Positions 36,230 through 47,994 of a stretch of 64,000 nucleotides of DNA are shown piece after piece (within the stretch, counting starts at the first letter, position 1; each line of letters starts with the position of its first letter). Where the stretch lies: the NCBI GenBank assembly GCA_032622095.1, contig CP136062.1:2046001-2110000 (forward strand). Reading direction: 5' to 3'. The stretch comes from Siphonodentalium dalli. Taxonomy: Eukaryota > Mollusca > Scaphopoda > Gadilida > Siphonodentaliidae. The position numbers and the translations under genes were made by a program. The notes under the pieces are model-generated. The model searched no databases. It worked only from the letters and a program-made list of their open reading frames with translations, and was not told the origin of the DNA.

Positions 36230-36838
36230 CAGACTTTCATTTTTAGAAAATGTAGGCGCGCAGAGTCCCGCTCGCTGGGTTTTGGCCAGGCGCGCGGTTT
36301 CTATCAAGATAAAATAAACAGCGGAAATACATTCATAAATGCCACGTAAATTGAATTTGTTTACTCACGATCGATGTCCAGTGAATCTCTTTGATGGTTT
36401 AACACTGCTTAATCCACTATCCATAAGCACAAGTGAATGTTACACACTATGTTTTATATTCTACATGCTCCTATATTAAATGTAATTCATAATTATTAAT
36501 AAGGAATCAATTTAATACTCAGATTCCAAGCTGACAGAATAAATATCAACATCTCCCAGCCACGTGGTCTCGCTTTGATTTTCGAGGAATTTATGTGACG
36601 TCATAAGCCATACCGGTACATAGAAATGTATTTTTAGCTTCGATTCATTCAGTCTCAGACAGATAGTACATTTGACACGTCACACCGTGTGACCTCGTCT
36701 GGGTAGACACTAATAATAGCGTTATCAGGTTCGCTCTCTGTATTTGGCCTAGGTGCGCAATCGATCGCTTGCTGGTTTTCAGTTTTAGCTGTGCGATGGT
36801 GCGCAAGAGCGATCGCGAGCCTCAAAAATGAAAGTCTG
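36230..36838. mobile_element. MITE-like element with CAGACTTTCATTTTT inverted ends
   Basis: CAGACTTTCATTTTT at 36230 is mirrored as AAAAATGAAAGTCTG at 36824-36838. GC-rich blocks with GGCGCGC, GCGATCG and TGCGCAC words lie just inside both ends. Length 609 bp, no coding. The flanks TACCGG and TACTGG may be a degenerate target duplication. Probably a non-autonomous DNA transposon of unknown family. Confidence 0.5.
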
Positions 36839-36849
36839 TACTGGTACAC

Positions 36850-37470
36850 TTAGCTGATGTGCCTGACTTCATCCGGGCTCTTTAGGGAACAACGTTGCCA
36901 ACCAGTATACATGTACAATGTATGAGTATATATCGAGGTCGCAGTCAAGGACACAGTCGCATATGAAATTGGACCCACCCATATACCGGTAGTTCCCGGG
37001 ATCAAAGTAGGCCTTTGGTAAATTAATACCAAATTTAAGTCCGATCAGTCGTGCAGTTTTCAAGTCTATAACACACAGAGACAGAAGTTCTAAAATATAA
37101 CATAATAGACCAAATGATGTACCTGACTTCGTCCGCGCTATTTAGGGATTTCTCTATGATCGCCTCCGTTTGGACAAAATATACAGCATCTGGTCAGTGG
37201 AAAAACGATCAGTCGAGGTCCAGAAACCGATGAGTGTATATGTGCGCTACCGGTAGGTCAATGTCAAGGACAGTCGCATGTGAAATTAGACCTCCCATAT
37301 TGTTTCCAGGATGAAAGAAGCCTACCGTGCATACCATGTACATGTACATGTACCAATCGATTGGTTGAGGTCCAGACACATGCCTATAGTATATGAGCAT
37401 ATACCTACATGGTCACTCATGAAATTGGACCCGCCCATTTCCGGGATCAAAGTAGACATACAATACATGT
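36850..37470 (+). repeat. Degenerate triplicated segment
   Basis: A block containing TGAAATTGGACCCACCCAT and GGGATCAAAGTAG occurs about three times (near 36965, 37280 and 37420). A TGCCTGACTTCATCCGGGCT-like block occurs twice (36857 and 37121). Tandem but strongly diverged; no coding supported. Confidence 0.55.
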
Positions 37471-37471
37471 A

Positions 37472-37824
37472 CCCCGCTGGACAAAACAAGTATCCATTGG
37501 CACCGCAGTGTATTTGCTGTTCGGCTGCGGTGTCAGAGTTTGTAACTGCAGTTGAGCACCGAAGCCGAACGGCAAGTACACTGCGGCCAAACGGCAAGTT
37601 CACTACGGCCGAAAGGCAACTACCCTCACGGTCGAATGGCATGTACACTGTAGTTAGATTTCTGGTTTGTATTGTCTTTTTTCAGTTTGATGAAAGTACA
37701 CTGTGGCAAATACACCATGCCGAATGGCAATTACATCACGACCCAACTGTAGTTAGCCGGTGGCGCCGCGGTGTAGTTGCATTTCAGCCGCGGTGGCAAT
37801 GCTAACCACACCGCAGTTAAGTGG
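37472..37824 (-). mobile_element. TA-type MITE, copy lacking one terminus
   Basis: The left terminus CCCCGCTGGACAAAACAAG follows a TA. The interior is the reverse complement of the complete copy at 51322-51669. The opposite terminus is missing after AGTTAAGTGG. The 164-codon frame spanning it is spurious, since it does not hold in the complete copy. Confidence 0.75.
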
Positions 37825-37829
37825 TCCCA

Positions 37830-38130
37830 CACACAGACAGAATTTCCGAAAAACAACCGATGAACAAATGACCGATGATGAAAAACAACGAAAAAACACA
37901 CCGGCTGACGAATGGTGGCAAATGACAGATAAATGACGAGGATGACGATGGCAAATGGCAACAAACAACAACGAAGTAAAATACCGACTGATGACGAAAA
38001 ACAAATGGCCAACGACTAACACTATGTCAAACAATCGATGACGAAAAATTACTGATGACGAAAAACAAACAGCCAAAGATGAACACGATGTCGAATGATC
38101 GACGACGAAAAATGTCTTGATGACAAACAC
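37830..38130. repeat. Degenerate GATGACGAAAAACAA-type low-complexity repeat
   Basis: Irregular repeats of words such as ATGACGAAAAACAA and AACGACCGATGA, strongly biased to A, G and C on the plus strand. A similar tract occurs at 38320-38480 after the next MITE end. The two MITE fragments and two tracts look like a duplicated unit. Confidence 0.6.
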
Positions 38131-38236
38131 ATCGACCCAAGCCTGCAGGTTTCAAATTATGTGTAACCTACAGTACATGTATTTTTTTTTCGCCTGGTAA
38201 TCCTAGTCCAAATCTACGGGATACATGTATAATGTA

Positions 38237-38318
38237 CCCTGCTGGACAAAACAAGTTTCCACTTGACCACGGTGCAGTTAGCATTGCCACTGCGGCCGAA
38301 ATGCACTACATTGCCACA
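38237..38318. mobile_element. TA-type MITE fragment
   Basis: CCCTGCTGGACAAAACAAG after TA (38235-38236), then about 60 bp matching the start of 51322-51669, including GCGGCCGAAATGCA. The rest is replaced by GACGACAAA-type low-complexity sequence to about 38480. Confidence 0.7.
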
Positions 38319-38509
38319 AAAACCACGACTGACGACAAATGAACAAAGGATGAAAACAAACGACCAACAATAAACACGACGACAATCGACAGACGACAAC
38401 CAAACACGAATGACGACAAACACACTGACTGTGACACTGATGACCAACGAATGACAACGACAAATTGTCAAATGATGAAAAATTATTAAATGAAATAATA
38501 ATCAAAATT

Positions 38510-39662
38510 TAATTTTTAATTTAAAGCAAACAGACCTACCTTTATTGCTTTAAAAAAATCTTGGATTTGGAGAAAAATGCCTCCAGGAGCACGCATTGTG
38601 CTGTTGTGTTCACAACACCGCCAGAATCCTCATCAGATATCAATTCCTTGAACTTAAGTTGAAGTTGAAGATGGTAACTAGGAAACATACTACAATTTTA
38701 GTATCACAATTTACACGTAACACAGAATTCGTACTTTCATTTTTTTTATCTTTCTTTGAACTTCGAACTTTTTGGTTGATTGAATGATTCTGGAATCTTG
38801 ATCATTGTTGTCTGTAACAGTTTACAGTGAAGCCTAACTCAGTAACTGTCGATTGTCACGAAATCAAGCGATTAATTAATCTACGTACACTCGTACATTT
38901 GTGGAAAAATTTGCCATGAAGGGAAGGTGAAGGCCTTATCGGTCTATGGGATATACGGAAGTAAATTCCGAACAAGTAACTGCCGTAAACCGGATGACAC
39001 TGACAGGACGGTCGCTTGACTGGGGATAATTAATTATTATGCTAATGATATACCAATGATTTTTATCAGATGAAAAGGCTGTAATTAATCCTCAGAAAGA
39101 ACTGAATAGGCTAAACTTGAAAGTCGGGTACATTCTAGAATCTGGGAATGAATTTGATCAGTTGTTGTTGTTGTCTGCATATTCCTCCGTTAAATCGGAG
39201 CACCCTGTAGTTTCTGCTGTATTCTGCGCAGTCACCACCCGGAAGTCACGTGTTATATTCACAAATAAACGTACCCGGTACTTTCTCTCATGGTATATAG
39301 AAATATATAAAAATTATATAAAAATTATAATATAAAAATTATATAAAAATGATATGACGTCATAATTCACATGCATTTAGGTATAAACACCCACTGGGGT
39401 GGTTGCTATTATTCAAATGTTAGTATTGTGTCGTTTACTATTCAAATACAATTGATATACCACAATGCATAAGTGCAAGGAATACAAAAGCGCACACAAC
39501 TGCTATTTTTACATTCACACCGGTAACATCACATCCGCATGGACGAGTGATGATGACTACACCGACAGACTACAATACACAGAGATACAATTTCGAAAAA
39601 AACATATTACCTGTATCAACGTAATCACTGTCGGATACCCGTTTAGGTTCGGACATTCCAAC
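38510..39662. other. Stretch without recognised gene
   Basis: No coding motifs. An AT-rich direct repeat of AATTATATAAAAATTATA lies at about 39307-39350. The last ~170 bp are GC-richer and could be a promoter region for the candidate exon that follows. Confidence 0.3.
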
Positions 39663-39691
39663 ATGGCGGCGCCCACTAAAGCAGATAAACG
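39663..39691 (+). CDS. Candidate first coding exon of a host gene
   Basis: ATGGCGGCGCC in a favourable start context (AAC before ATG, G after) opens nine codons and a split tenth. The peptide would begin MAAPTKADK, running into a consensus donor CG|GTAAGTG at 39692. The start itself matches the AACATGGCGGC (YY1-type) element often found at animal start sites. The downstream exon was not found; within 170 bp the foldback element at 39860 begins. Product unknown. It could be coincidence. Confidence 0.3.
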
Positions 39692-40631
39692 GTAAGTGTA
39701 TATATTTTCTCCAAGCAGCAATCAACGACATCTTTCGGTGATACACATTGAAACAGTTATGTAGGAATCTGTATGCCCAATACATACGTAACACGCCTTT
39801 CGCATGACAGGCATGTGAATTGTTGTACTTGGCGTGTCAAGTCGTCATAATTTTTCGAAATTTTATCGAGGCGGCGAAATGTTCGCTTTTTCGTATTTTT
39901 CTGGCCCTGGGCTCATGCATCCGCAAATTTATGTATTGTTGTGGGTAAATTAGGTCACCACACATCTTCGGAATGCAAAACAGGCGATATTTTTATTGTC
40001 TAACTCCGAAAAACGACCTTTGAAAATTTCAAAATGTTCAGGTTCGGATTCGCAACATTCGCGATGATTTTGTTCAGGTTCAGACACAATTTTTGTTCAG
40101 GTTCGGACAAATTTGGTTCAGGTTCGGACAATTTTAGTTCAGGTTCGGACGCATCAAAACCTTACCTATAAATGACATGCCGAGGTGCAGTCGCGATCTT
40201 ATTGTGTGTGTTATTACCGAACATGCATTGTTAATTTGTTATATATAATATGTCAGCTGAAATTTCCAAATATAGGTGGTAAATTCTCCGAATTAATCAG
40301 AATTAATTGGATAAAAGCCACAGTTGAATATTCTCGAGCAATGTCTACTATAAACCAGCTAGTGGGAATTATTACATTTTACATATGAGCAACAGTGGTA
40401 TTATTACTTATCTTCTGCAATATCGGGGATACATGGATATTTAATACCTGGTTCTCGATTTTGAACCCCGAGGCGGAGCCAAGGGGTTTCAAAAAGAGAC
40501 ATCCGGGTATTAAATCTCCTAGTATCCCACGATGTTGGCGGAGTTAACGATTTTGTCCCACATCAATAGCTACCATGTGGTGTGCTTTTCATAGCTTATC
40601 ACACCAATCAGCACCATGCAATAAGAATAAT

Positions 40632-40838
40632 TCAGTAGCAGCCCTATCGATCCTGTTTTAGGTGACGTCAATTAAGCTCAGTGCGCTAGTTCAAGGGTAA
40701 TTCATAACCACGATGTTTCACTTGCTTTTATACGCCCACTGCCAAGAGTTACGGGAACATGGTGCATGATTTAAACGTGACGTTGTTGTTAATCAGATTG
40801 TTAGTTACAACCGGGTGTGGGGACAAGCGTTGTTTGTT
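40632..40838 (+). repeat. Dispersed repeat X, copy 2
   Basis: Matches 721-972 from ATTCAGTAGCAG to GGGTGTGGGGACAA, with deletions of the middle part. It lies inside the inverted-terminus element. Confidence 0.55.
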
Positions 40839-41745
40839 ATATATGTTTCCCTATGAAATAGCTGTAATTTTAAATGACATACGATGCGCTCTCTTTCGTC
40901 AGGACCTTGGCATGGATAATAATTTGCAAACGTTATCTCACTGTAGATACTTCTGTTTAAAAACGGGTACACAATTATTGACGCGTGTAATATATTATCA
41001 ATGGAACTACGCGAAATTCCGCGGAAGACTGAAAATAGTTTATTACTGCGATAAGTTCTAAAGAAAAACAAATGATCCCGTTTTATTACGTATTCAGTTA
41101 TTTGTTAACTGGGTTTTTGTGTGTAATATTTAACCATTGGGTAGGCACTATTCTCTTAAGCTCATGAAGGAAATTTTCCACCAAAATTAGAGATGCTTAA
41201 TTTGCCAAAGGAAGAGCTGATATTGTTTGCATAAGTTTCGCTACTTCGGCGTCTAAATTCTTGTTTCGATAAACAAATACTTGTAGTTTTGCAGAATTGC
41301 TTACCATAAGCATAACATAAAGAGAACACATATGGTTTCTCGAATAATATATTCCTGAAATATCGCCGCTCGTGAAGATTCGCATATTGCAGGTATTATT
41401 CGGCAAACCATAGGTATTCTCTATGTTTGCATAGTGCTGAATCGAACGCAACATTTCGGGCTCTAATTAATAGTCCTACGTAATAGTCATGTGACAAATG
41501 GTTAACTTGTAACTGGATTCAATATTTAGAAATGAGGCAAAACACATAAGGCTTATATTGGAAAGAATATGTTTCGTGTGAATACCCAAATATATCATCC
41601 AACTATTGATACAAAACATGGTATATATTGTCTATCTATCAGCAAGTATTTATGGGCAAATTGTGGGAACAGCTATATAATCACATTCATCGTATAAGCA
41701 GTCTAATAAAATAAAGTTACTGTTCGTGGCTCGTTTCTGCGCTTT

Positions 41746-41988
41746 ATGTCTGGGAATATATTGTTAATAGAGACTGGGGGTAAATACATCATTACACGGC
41801 TTGTTGAGGGGGGATCGCCTCGGGGGATACGAGCATCTACCGGGGCATATACACACAGTACCCCCATCAAAAAGCCGTGTAACTTATATTATGGACAGTT
41901 ATCTGCTCATCTACGTGCGGCGACCTTCGTGGCAGCGTATGTGGATGTGGAGGGGAATCCCGTGATTGCATGCATCTCACACGCATAA
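41746..41988 (+). CDS. Hypothetical 80-residue protein inside the inverted-terminus element
   Basis: ATG to TAA, 80 codons, with more GC than its AT-rich surroundings. The predicted peptide starts MSGNILLIETGG and has Gly/Arg-rich loops and a hydrophobic C-terminal third. It has no signal peptide, transmembrane segment or zinc motif I can recognise. It lies about 100 bp inside the right inverted arm. It may be a remnant of an element-encoded gene or chance. Confidence 0.2.
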   Translation: MSGNILLIETGGKYIITRLVEGGSPRGIRASTGAYTHSTPIKKPCNLYYGQLSAHLRAATFVAAYVDVEGNPVIACISHA

Positions 41989-42420
41989 AATAAGAAAGTC
42001 CGCCCAAATTATTCACGAGTGGGCTAAAACCATGCCCTCGTGTTCCCCATTTATTGTTTCTTTTACGAATGGAAGATAACCAAATGCACAAAAACGCAAT
42101 AAGAACGCGACTGTACCCCGGCGTGTCATTTTTATGCGAAGTTTTTGATGCGTCCGAACCTGAACCAAATTTGTCAGAACCTGAACAAAAATTGTGTCTG
42201 AACCTGAACAAAATAATCGCGAATGTTGCGAATCCGAACCTGAACATTTTGAAATTTTCAAAGGTCGTTTTTCGGAGTTAGACAATAAAAATATCGCCGG
42301 TTTTGCATTCCGAAGATGTGTGGTGACCTCATCTACCCACAACAATACATAAATTTGCGGATGCATGAGCCCAGGGCCAGAAAAATACGAAAGAGCGAAC
42401 ATTTCGCCGCCTCGTTAAAA

Positions 42421-42912
42421 ATTTTTTTTTTGAAATATAAAAAACAATATTAAATCATAAAAAAAACAATTCTGGCCAATTCAGGGTCAAACAATATCAA
42501 ATGAGTGAAATGATTTGTTAGTCATATATGGGGGGGGCGATATCCAGGGTGGGGGGAGATATATAGGGGGAGATATCCTGTTACACCGATACATGTACAT
42601 GTATGTATTTCGGCACTTTGTGTAACATGGTCTGCATCTGGTTACTTTCCATTTTCACATTTTGACGTCATATCAGCATGGACAGACTGGTTTCTCGGGA
42701 ACTAATGGCCAGATCGCACTACAGTGCATTCTCTTACGGTGTATATGCGAGTGTCACGTAAGGAGCCTCGTATATATAAGAGAATGCACTGGCTTACAAG
42801 GTTGAGGTAAATATTGTTAGGCGAATGTATTCTCTGCTGCATGTAAATAGATGTGAGGGTTTTTCAGAAAGTTACTAGTATACATGTACCGGTACATGTA
42901 TGCATACCAACC
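42421..42912. other. Stretch with G-rich tract
   Basis: Contains GGGGGGGG, GGGTGGGGGG and GGGGG runs at about 42531-42567, a potential G-quadruplex. An imperfect hairpin (CAGTGCATTCTCTTA / AAGAGAATGCACTG) lies at about 42722-42791. No gene seen. Confidence 0.4.
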
Positions 42913-43290
42913 TTATTAGCTCAACTTTACTTTGTAAAGCCATGGCTTAGTATCCGTCGTACGTGTGTGTGCGTGTGTGTGTGGGTGTGTGATGCGTCAA
43001 CAATGCAGGCTACAGGTCGTACCTTTGGTCGGATCATTATGAAATTTGTCATAGCTGTTGACATTGACATGCAGATGGGTACAAGTCATTTTAGGGTAAT
43101 GTGGCCATCTTGGATTTCAAAATTCAATCGCACGGGCTACAGGCCATACTGTTCGTCTTATCATCATGAAATGTGTCATGGATCATAATATTGACATGTA
43201 GATGGGAACGAGTCATTTTGGGGTCATTCGGAAAAAAACATGGCCGCCAGCAGCCATCTTAGATTTTAATCTTTGCATGACTAAATCTTT
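42913..43290 (-). repeat. 160-bp-array element, minus orientation, short copy
   Basis: Starts with TTAGCTCAACTTTAC and the hairpin partner GTAAAG, then a GTGTGTGTGCGTGTG microsatellite. About two units of the 160-bp repeat follow on the minus strand, ending near the GATTTTAATCTTTGCATGAC block. Same architecture as 1-719, in reverse. Confidence 0.8.
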
Positions 43291-43443
43291 TGAACACTGT
43301 TAGATGTTGGGAGTTTATATTCTATAATAATTTGTACAAAAGGTATATACGGCTTTTAAAAGTTTTTTTTAGGTTTTAAGTTTGACGTGGTGAACTCGTA
43401 GTCTGTTTGTATTGTGAATCTCCGATTTCCCACATGCCCTGAT

Positions 43444-44555
43444 TAGGGTTGCCACGACTATGAGTTTTCACAATAGACTAATCGACCGCTATAGTCGATT
43501 AATCGATTAATCGTTTATATATGTGGCCTATATTGCACCCAGGTAAAGACGTGATCAAATCGAAATTACAATGACTACACTACATCCAGTCTGAACACAG
43601 TTATAATCTGTCAGTCAGCAGGCTGGTCATTCTGAGGCCCCCGCCCGTCATCGGCCACCTAAACTCAAATTTACGCAGCAGGTAAACGCCCTCCTCATCG
43701 CTATTCCCGCGGACGAGACATTAAACAAATATCTGTCCAGTCAATCAATGTTCCCCGTGAACATGCATCGCGGTCACGGTGCCAAATGAAAGCATGCGGA
43801 ATTGTCGCATACTTATTGAAAACGGACTATATAAAATCCCATTGTGTACCGATTGCGTCAACTGACATATTATAGCATTTAATTTTATTTCGCGGGTTTC
43901 GGTGTGTGTGCGCGCTGCCTGTTACTGTACTTTTAGTTTTGTTATTCAAAGTGCGTACAACGCATCGTGCAGCGCGGTAGCGGGTGGGGGGTATATACGT
44001 TACCAAGTTGGAGAATGTGATGTATGTCTAACTAATAAGTGATGACACCAACTTGTTATGGACTAACTGTCTAGTAACACTGAACATTCCATGTCCCGCG
44101 AACTTTGTGACTTTGTCAATTATTATCACGTTTTACAGTATGAAATTTGAAAAAAAGAAATATAGATGCAGTCCCATGCATGTCGTCCATTTTGGATATG
44201 ATGATCGCTAATTACAGATCCATAGGAAGATACGTTTACAGTTAAACATAATATATAAACAATGGCAAGCCTGTAACACATCAAAGGCACACCAAACTCG
44301 TTGAAGATGACCGCCAAACGTCGGTTGCGTTATCAAAGGAAGCCGCATCAGAAGTGGCGACAGAACAGGCTGTCGGGTGGTAAATTGTGTTATATACACT
44401 GTTAACTTTTACTTCCAGGCATTGTATTTGCGCATAGTACTGCTTAAATTGACAACCATACCCACCCCGTTTGGGCGATTAGTCGACGAAAGTAAATAAC
44501 CGTCGACTACCATGCACACCTGCCGAAGGTTAGTCGAATAATCGTGGCAAGCTTA
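43444..44555. mobile_element. hAT-like non-autonomous element with 8-bp TSD
   Basis: Left end TAGGGTTGCCACGACTA, right end TAATCGTGGCAAGCTTA. The termini are inverted and match at most positions. Both are bordered by an identical 8-bp GCCCTGAT (43436-43443 and 44556-44563). Subterminal ATTAGTCGAC/TCGATTAATCG words are typical of hAT elements. No transposase frame with motifs is visible in the 1112 bp; short open frames lack support. The family call rests on TIR style and TSD length. Confidence 0.8.
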
Positions 44556-44563
44556 GCCCTGAT

Positions 44564-46690
44564 GTGTGATTGGCCTAATTGATATACGAAATTTAATGAA
44601 CCATTGTGCATGTCTGAAGTGTAATTAATCATACCACGACTTAAGGCCTAATTGAATCTTATTTGATGGGAATATGAATGTATGAAGTTATTTTTATAAG
44701 ATTTAAAAAAGGCAGATATATCCTAGCTTATGCGTGTGTTTTAGCTGTGGTTCGTTAATTACGCTAGCGTATGCTCATATTATATCTTGAGTTCAAAGAG
44801 TTGTGAATTCACTTAAGTTTATGAACAGAGCCTGGTGAAATGTTACTGTGTGGCGAGTCATACTCGTCTTCGAGCTACATGTATGCATGGTTTTATTAAC
44901 GGTTTGTATTGTGAAGAGGTTAAATTGCCCGAAACCTCCACTGTTCCATTTTGCACCAGGTTCTATTCATAAACAATTTTTAATTGAAATTTTTATTTTT
45001 ACTGTGTAATATTTGGGTTAAGTCTAATACATCAAAAGTTAGAGGTTTGGGGGAGTACATGTATGAGGATGCCACGGGAATTTTCAAAATGTTAGCCTCT
45101 GTAGCCCAAGCCCAAGTAAAAAAAATTGCAGAAAGGTTGCTGTTTTTGTGCATCTGGCATTTCACTAATTTTATGTCTAAAATCCGCATAAAACCCTACT
45201 GATATCACTCACATAACTGGGAAATTATCTCCTTTATACCAAACGACAGTTTCATCTGTTTCAGAAGCTGTTTAATTAAAATAAAATGGAATATACAGGT
45301 AAATATTTTTGTCTTTAAATATGGGCTGATAGGCATATGTCTACCACATACATATCCATTCAATGGAGTTTCCAAGTCAACGTGTGATGAGAGTATGCTA
45401 TAGTTCTTCCTGTGTGGTCAAATTCCAATCTGCTAAATGGAAATTCTAACGCATCAATATAGTGGACAAATACACTTATACATTTAGTCAGTAACCCACC
45501 AGCAGTTAATAGTTGCACATAAAACACTATTATAAGGCATATGCATCCAATTTTACAAAAACAAATAATACATCTCCCAGCATATCCCCTGTATATCCAG
45601 TGAGGTATCATTTCCACCAGCAAGCTATTACACGAACCGAACACATTTTAAGCTCATAACATCTCAGGACAGTGAACTCAATCTTGACTTTCGAGTCACT
45701 GTTGATGTCATGTAGACATATCCATGACATATCAGTTGTTAAGCTTCAATTCAACTAGAGTTGACATATTTTGGAAATAAATACATACCGGTATCTAGAG
45801 AGGATACATGTATTTGCCAGGATGCAATTGGAAATATTATTTTATAAATTGCTGATAGGTGTATCTGCAAACCTAGGTCGTTGTGCAGGATAGACACAAT
45901 TTCTAACTAATTCCAGATTGATTAGTCTGTCAACCAGCACATTATCTACCATTATTTGATACAACTTGTCTACTGGAACATCTTCTTTATACAAAATGAC
46001 AAGCAGTCACTATGTCAGACTATAGATGTTGTGAGATCAACATATTCATCTGAGTTGATATAAAACATGCAAATAATTCATTGATTAGCTTGATGCACTG
46101 ATGAACGTTATTTTCTAGCCATTGATAGTCACATTAATGTTTGAGAGCTGCTCGCTCTTGTCCATGCACACATTGATCTAGGTTTAAAACTCCTACAGGT
46201 AGTTACATGAGGAAAAGTTTATTTATTTCAGTTTTACATTTCTCGAAGCTTCTTTCGAAGGGTGTCGGGAAGGAAGTTTTTCACCTCACCGTCCCATATG
46301 CAACATGTCAGCTTTATGTCACCTCCAATAAAGCCCATATACGGGTCCAGTAACATAAATAAGGTGTTTTTGCAGCTATAATAAGTTTTAAACTGTTAAA
46401 ATGTTAAATATGAGCACAAAAGGTCTTTAGTAAAACATTCGTATGAGGTTGTAAAAAATATGATTTTTTGCCTTTCGGACTACCCACCCCGACATACCTT
46501 CCTGCATCCCTACAGTGTATAATATCGGTAGCTTTGCGCAAGTCGGCATCTCTATGAGTGCATTCTAGTTTTCGGTATACTTTTATCTGGTTGGTGCGAA
46601 TGACAGCTCAGAGTGAGTGGTAGTTAGTGGTTTCCCAAGAACGCCATTGGACAGAACAAGCAACGTCCTTCTCACCTAGTAATTATTTTA
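44564..46690. other. Non-coding stretch
   Basis: No supported reading frame on either strand. At 46540-46575 a GCATCTCT.TGAGTGCATTCTAG block matches 17757-17785. It precedes the remnant coding segment below and might mark the 5' part of the same duplicated unit. Confidence 0.35.
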
Positions 46691-46701
46691 GAGATATATA
46701 G

Positions 46702-47103
46702 AGAATCTTCAAGAGACAGCCCTGCGGAGAAAGGGAGCAGGAAACCACCCCTGCTGATCCTGCCGCCAGCTTCGATGTGGATTTGGACAGCTTGCCACCA
46801 TGGGCACCGGAGTTCCATCTCATCCCGGTGTCTCCCAGCTCTAACACTAGCAACAACAACATCAGCACAGACACCACCCAGTCTGTTGAAGAGATAATTG
46901 GTGAGACCAACAGAGCTGTGGAAATGGCGAAAAATGAGCAGAAATTACAATTCTAAGAAGCCAAGAGACAGCAACAGCAAAATTTTAAAGACCAGGAAGA
47001 AAAATTCCGACGTCTTATACAACAGCACCAATAGGAACCTCCTCCATCTCCACAATCGTCATCAGAAAAACATCCAAAAAGAAAGAAGAAAAAGAAAAAA
47101 TGA
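46702..47103 (+). pseudogene. Broken coiled-coil reading frame of unknown origin
   Basis: One plus-strand frame runs to TGA 47101-47103 with two internal stops (TAA 46954-46956, TAG 47032-47034). Both stops could derive from Gln codons and sit in Gln-rich context. The predicted product has an acidic/Pro-rich N-terminal part with an Asn/Ser stretch. A Gln/Glu/Lys helical segment (EAKRQQQQNFKDQEEKF) and a Lys-rich C-terminus follow. AATAAA lies at 47150 followed by an A-run. It resembles gag-like or transposon accessory proteins in composition only. An upstream TTTTAG at about 46691 could be an acceptor. I do not recognise the family. Confidence 0.4.
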
Positions 47104-47994
47104 ACTAACATTTGTCATTGTATTCGATTCCTTTTTTTTTTTAATTCTCAATAAAGCTAAAAAAATGAGGGGCGAAGGAATAGACCTCTCGGTCTATTCG
47201 ACCATCCCGGGGTTAGCCCCCCAAATCACAACTTCACACAGTCATACACTTTTCAAATTAACAGTGATCGGTTCTTATATTATATTGTTCGCTTCACGTA
47301 TTGGCGATCATCAACTTCATCTAGACCTATACAATGTAAGTACTTTAATTAAATTATTATCTCCTTGAATTTTTTTCTTATAATATATTATTTTTTGTTA
47401 TAATTCAAGTTGGAATTCTACAAAAATAAATTTGACATTTTTTTTAAATTTTTGAATATATATATATACAGGCAATTAACATCTAGCCTGAATTATGAAC
47501 CCACCAGAAACATTTTCCCCATATTAAAAAGAAGTATATAAAGCTTTTTGATAGGTTTTATGGCAACAACTATAGGCCTATCACTGTTTATGGAATATAA
47601 TATATATTTTTTCACAAATTTTTTTTTTTAATTCTAGTGAAATTTAAAACCGATTAACTTATTCGATTCTTGCCAGGCGTCTTTTACATAAGCTTTATAT
47701 AAGCTTTTTATTTTCGGAATTTTTTTAGACCATAAATAATTCGGTGAACCAAGTAATTATGCTGTATTAGATTTTTTTTCTCTGAATAAATAACAAAATT
47801 ATGGTTAATTGTAAAGTTAACCTCCAAAAAATTGAACCAAACACTCCTTATGACGAGAGTCGATTGATATACGACTATATAATTATAGAATGACCTGTCT
47901 GTCGGCATATCTTCCGAAATATATAATAATATGATCTATAGTTAAAAAAATAGAATTGTCCAATATAACCAATATTACCCTTTTACTTTTACAG
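47104..47994. other. Stretch with a possible exon end
   Basis: AATAAA at 47150-47155. A strong donor CAAT|GTAAGTAC occurs at 47338 after a GC-richer ~170 bp. AT-rich from there to the acceptor at 47994, as an intron would be. Confidence 0.3.

Larger units (their letters stand above)
39860..42420. mobile_element. DNA element with ~330-bp inverted termini
   Basis: The left arm 39860-40204 is reverse-complemented at 42097-42420, starting from CGAGGCGGCGAAATGTTCGC and including GGCCCTGGGCTCATGCATCC. Inside each arm is a short tandem of TTCAGGTTCGGACA, four copies on the left and three on the right. The ~1.9-kb centre holds repeat X copy 2 (40632-40838) and an 80-codon frame (41746-41988). No transposase motif is seen. 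Probably a non-autonomous TIR/foldback element. Confidence 0.75.

Noticed and set aside
37311-37805. 164-codon plus-strand frame
   Set aside because: Lies mostly in a MITE and is not preserved in the complete MITE copy at 51322.
37753-38130. 125-codon minus-strand hydrophobic frame resembling a membrane protein
   Set aside because: Cys/Phe/Val-rich only because it reads a degenerate GATGACGAAAAACAA repeat in reverse.
46954-47034. Alternative genetic code reading TAA/TAG as Gln
   Set aside because: Other frames here use TAA/TAG as plain stops, and the element is otherwise decayed; pseudogene decay is simpler.
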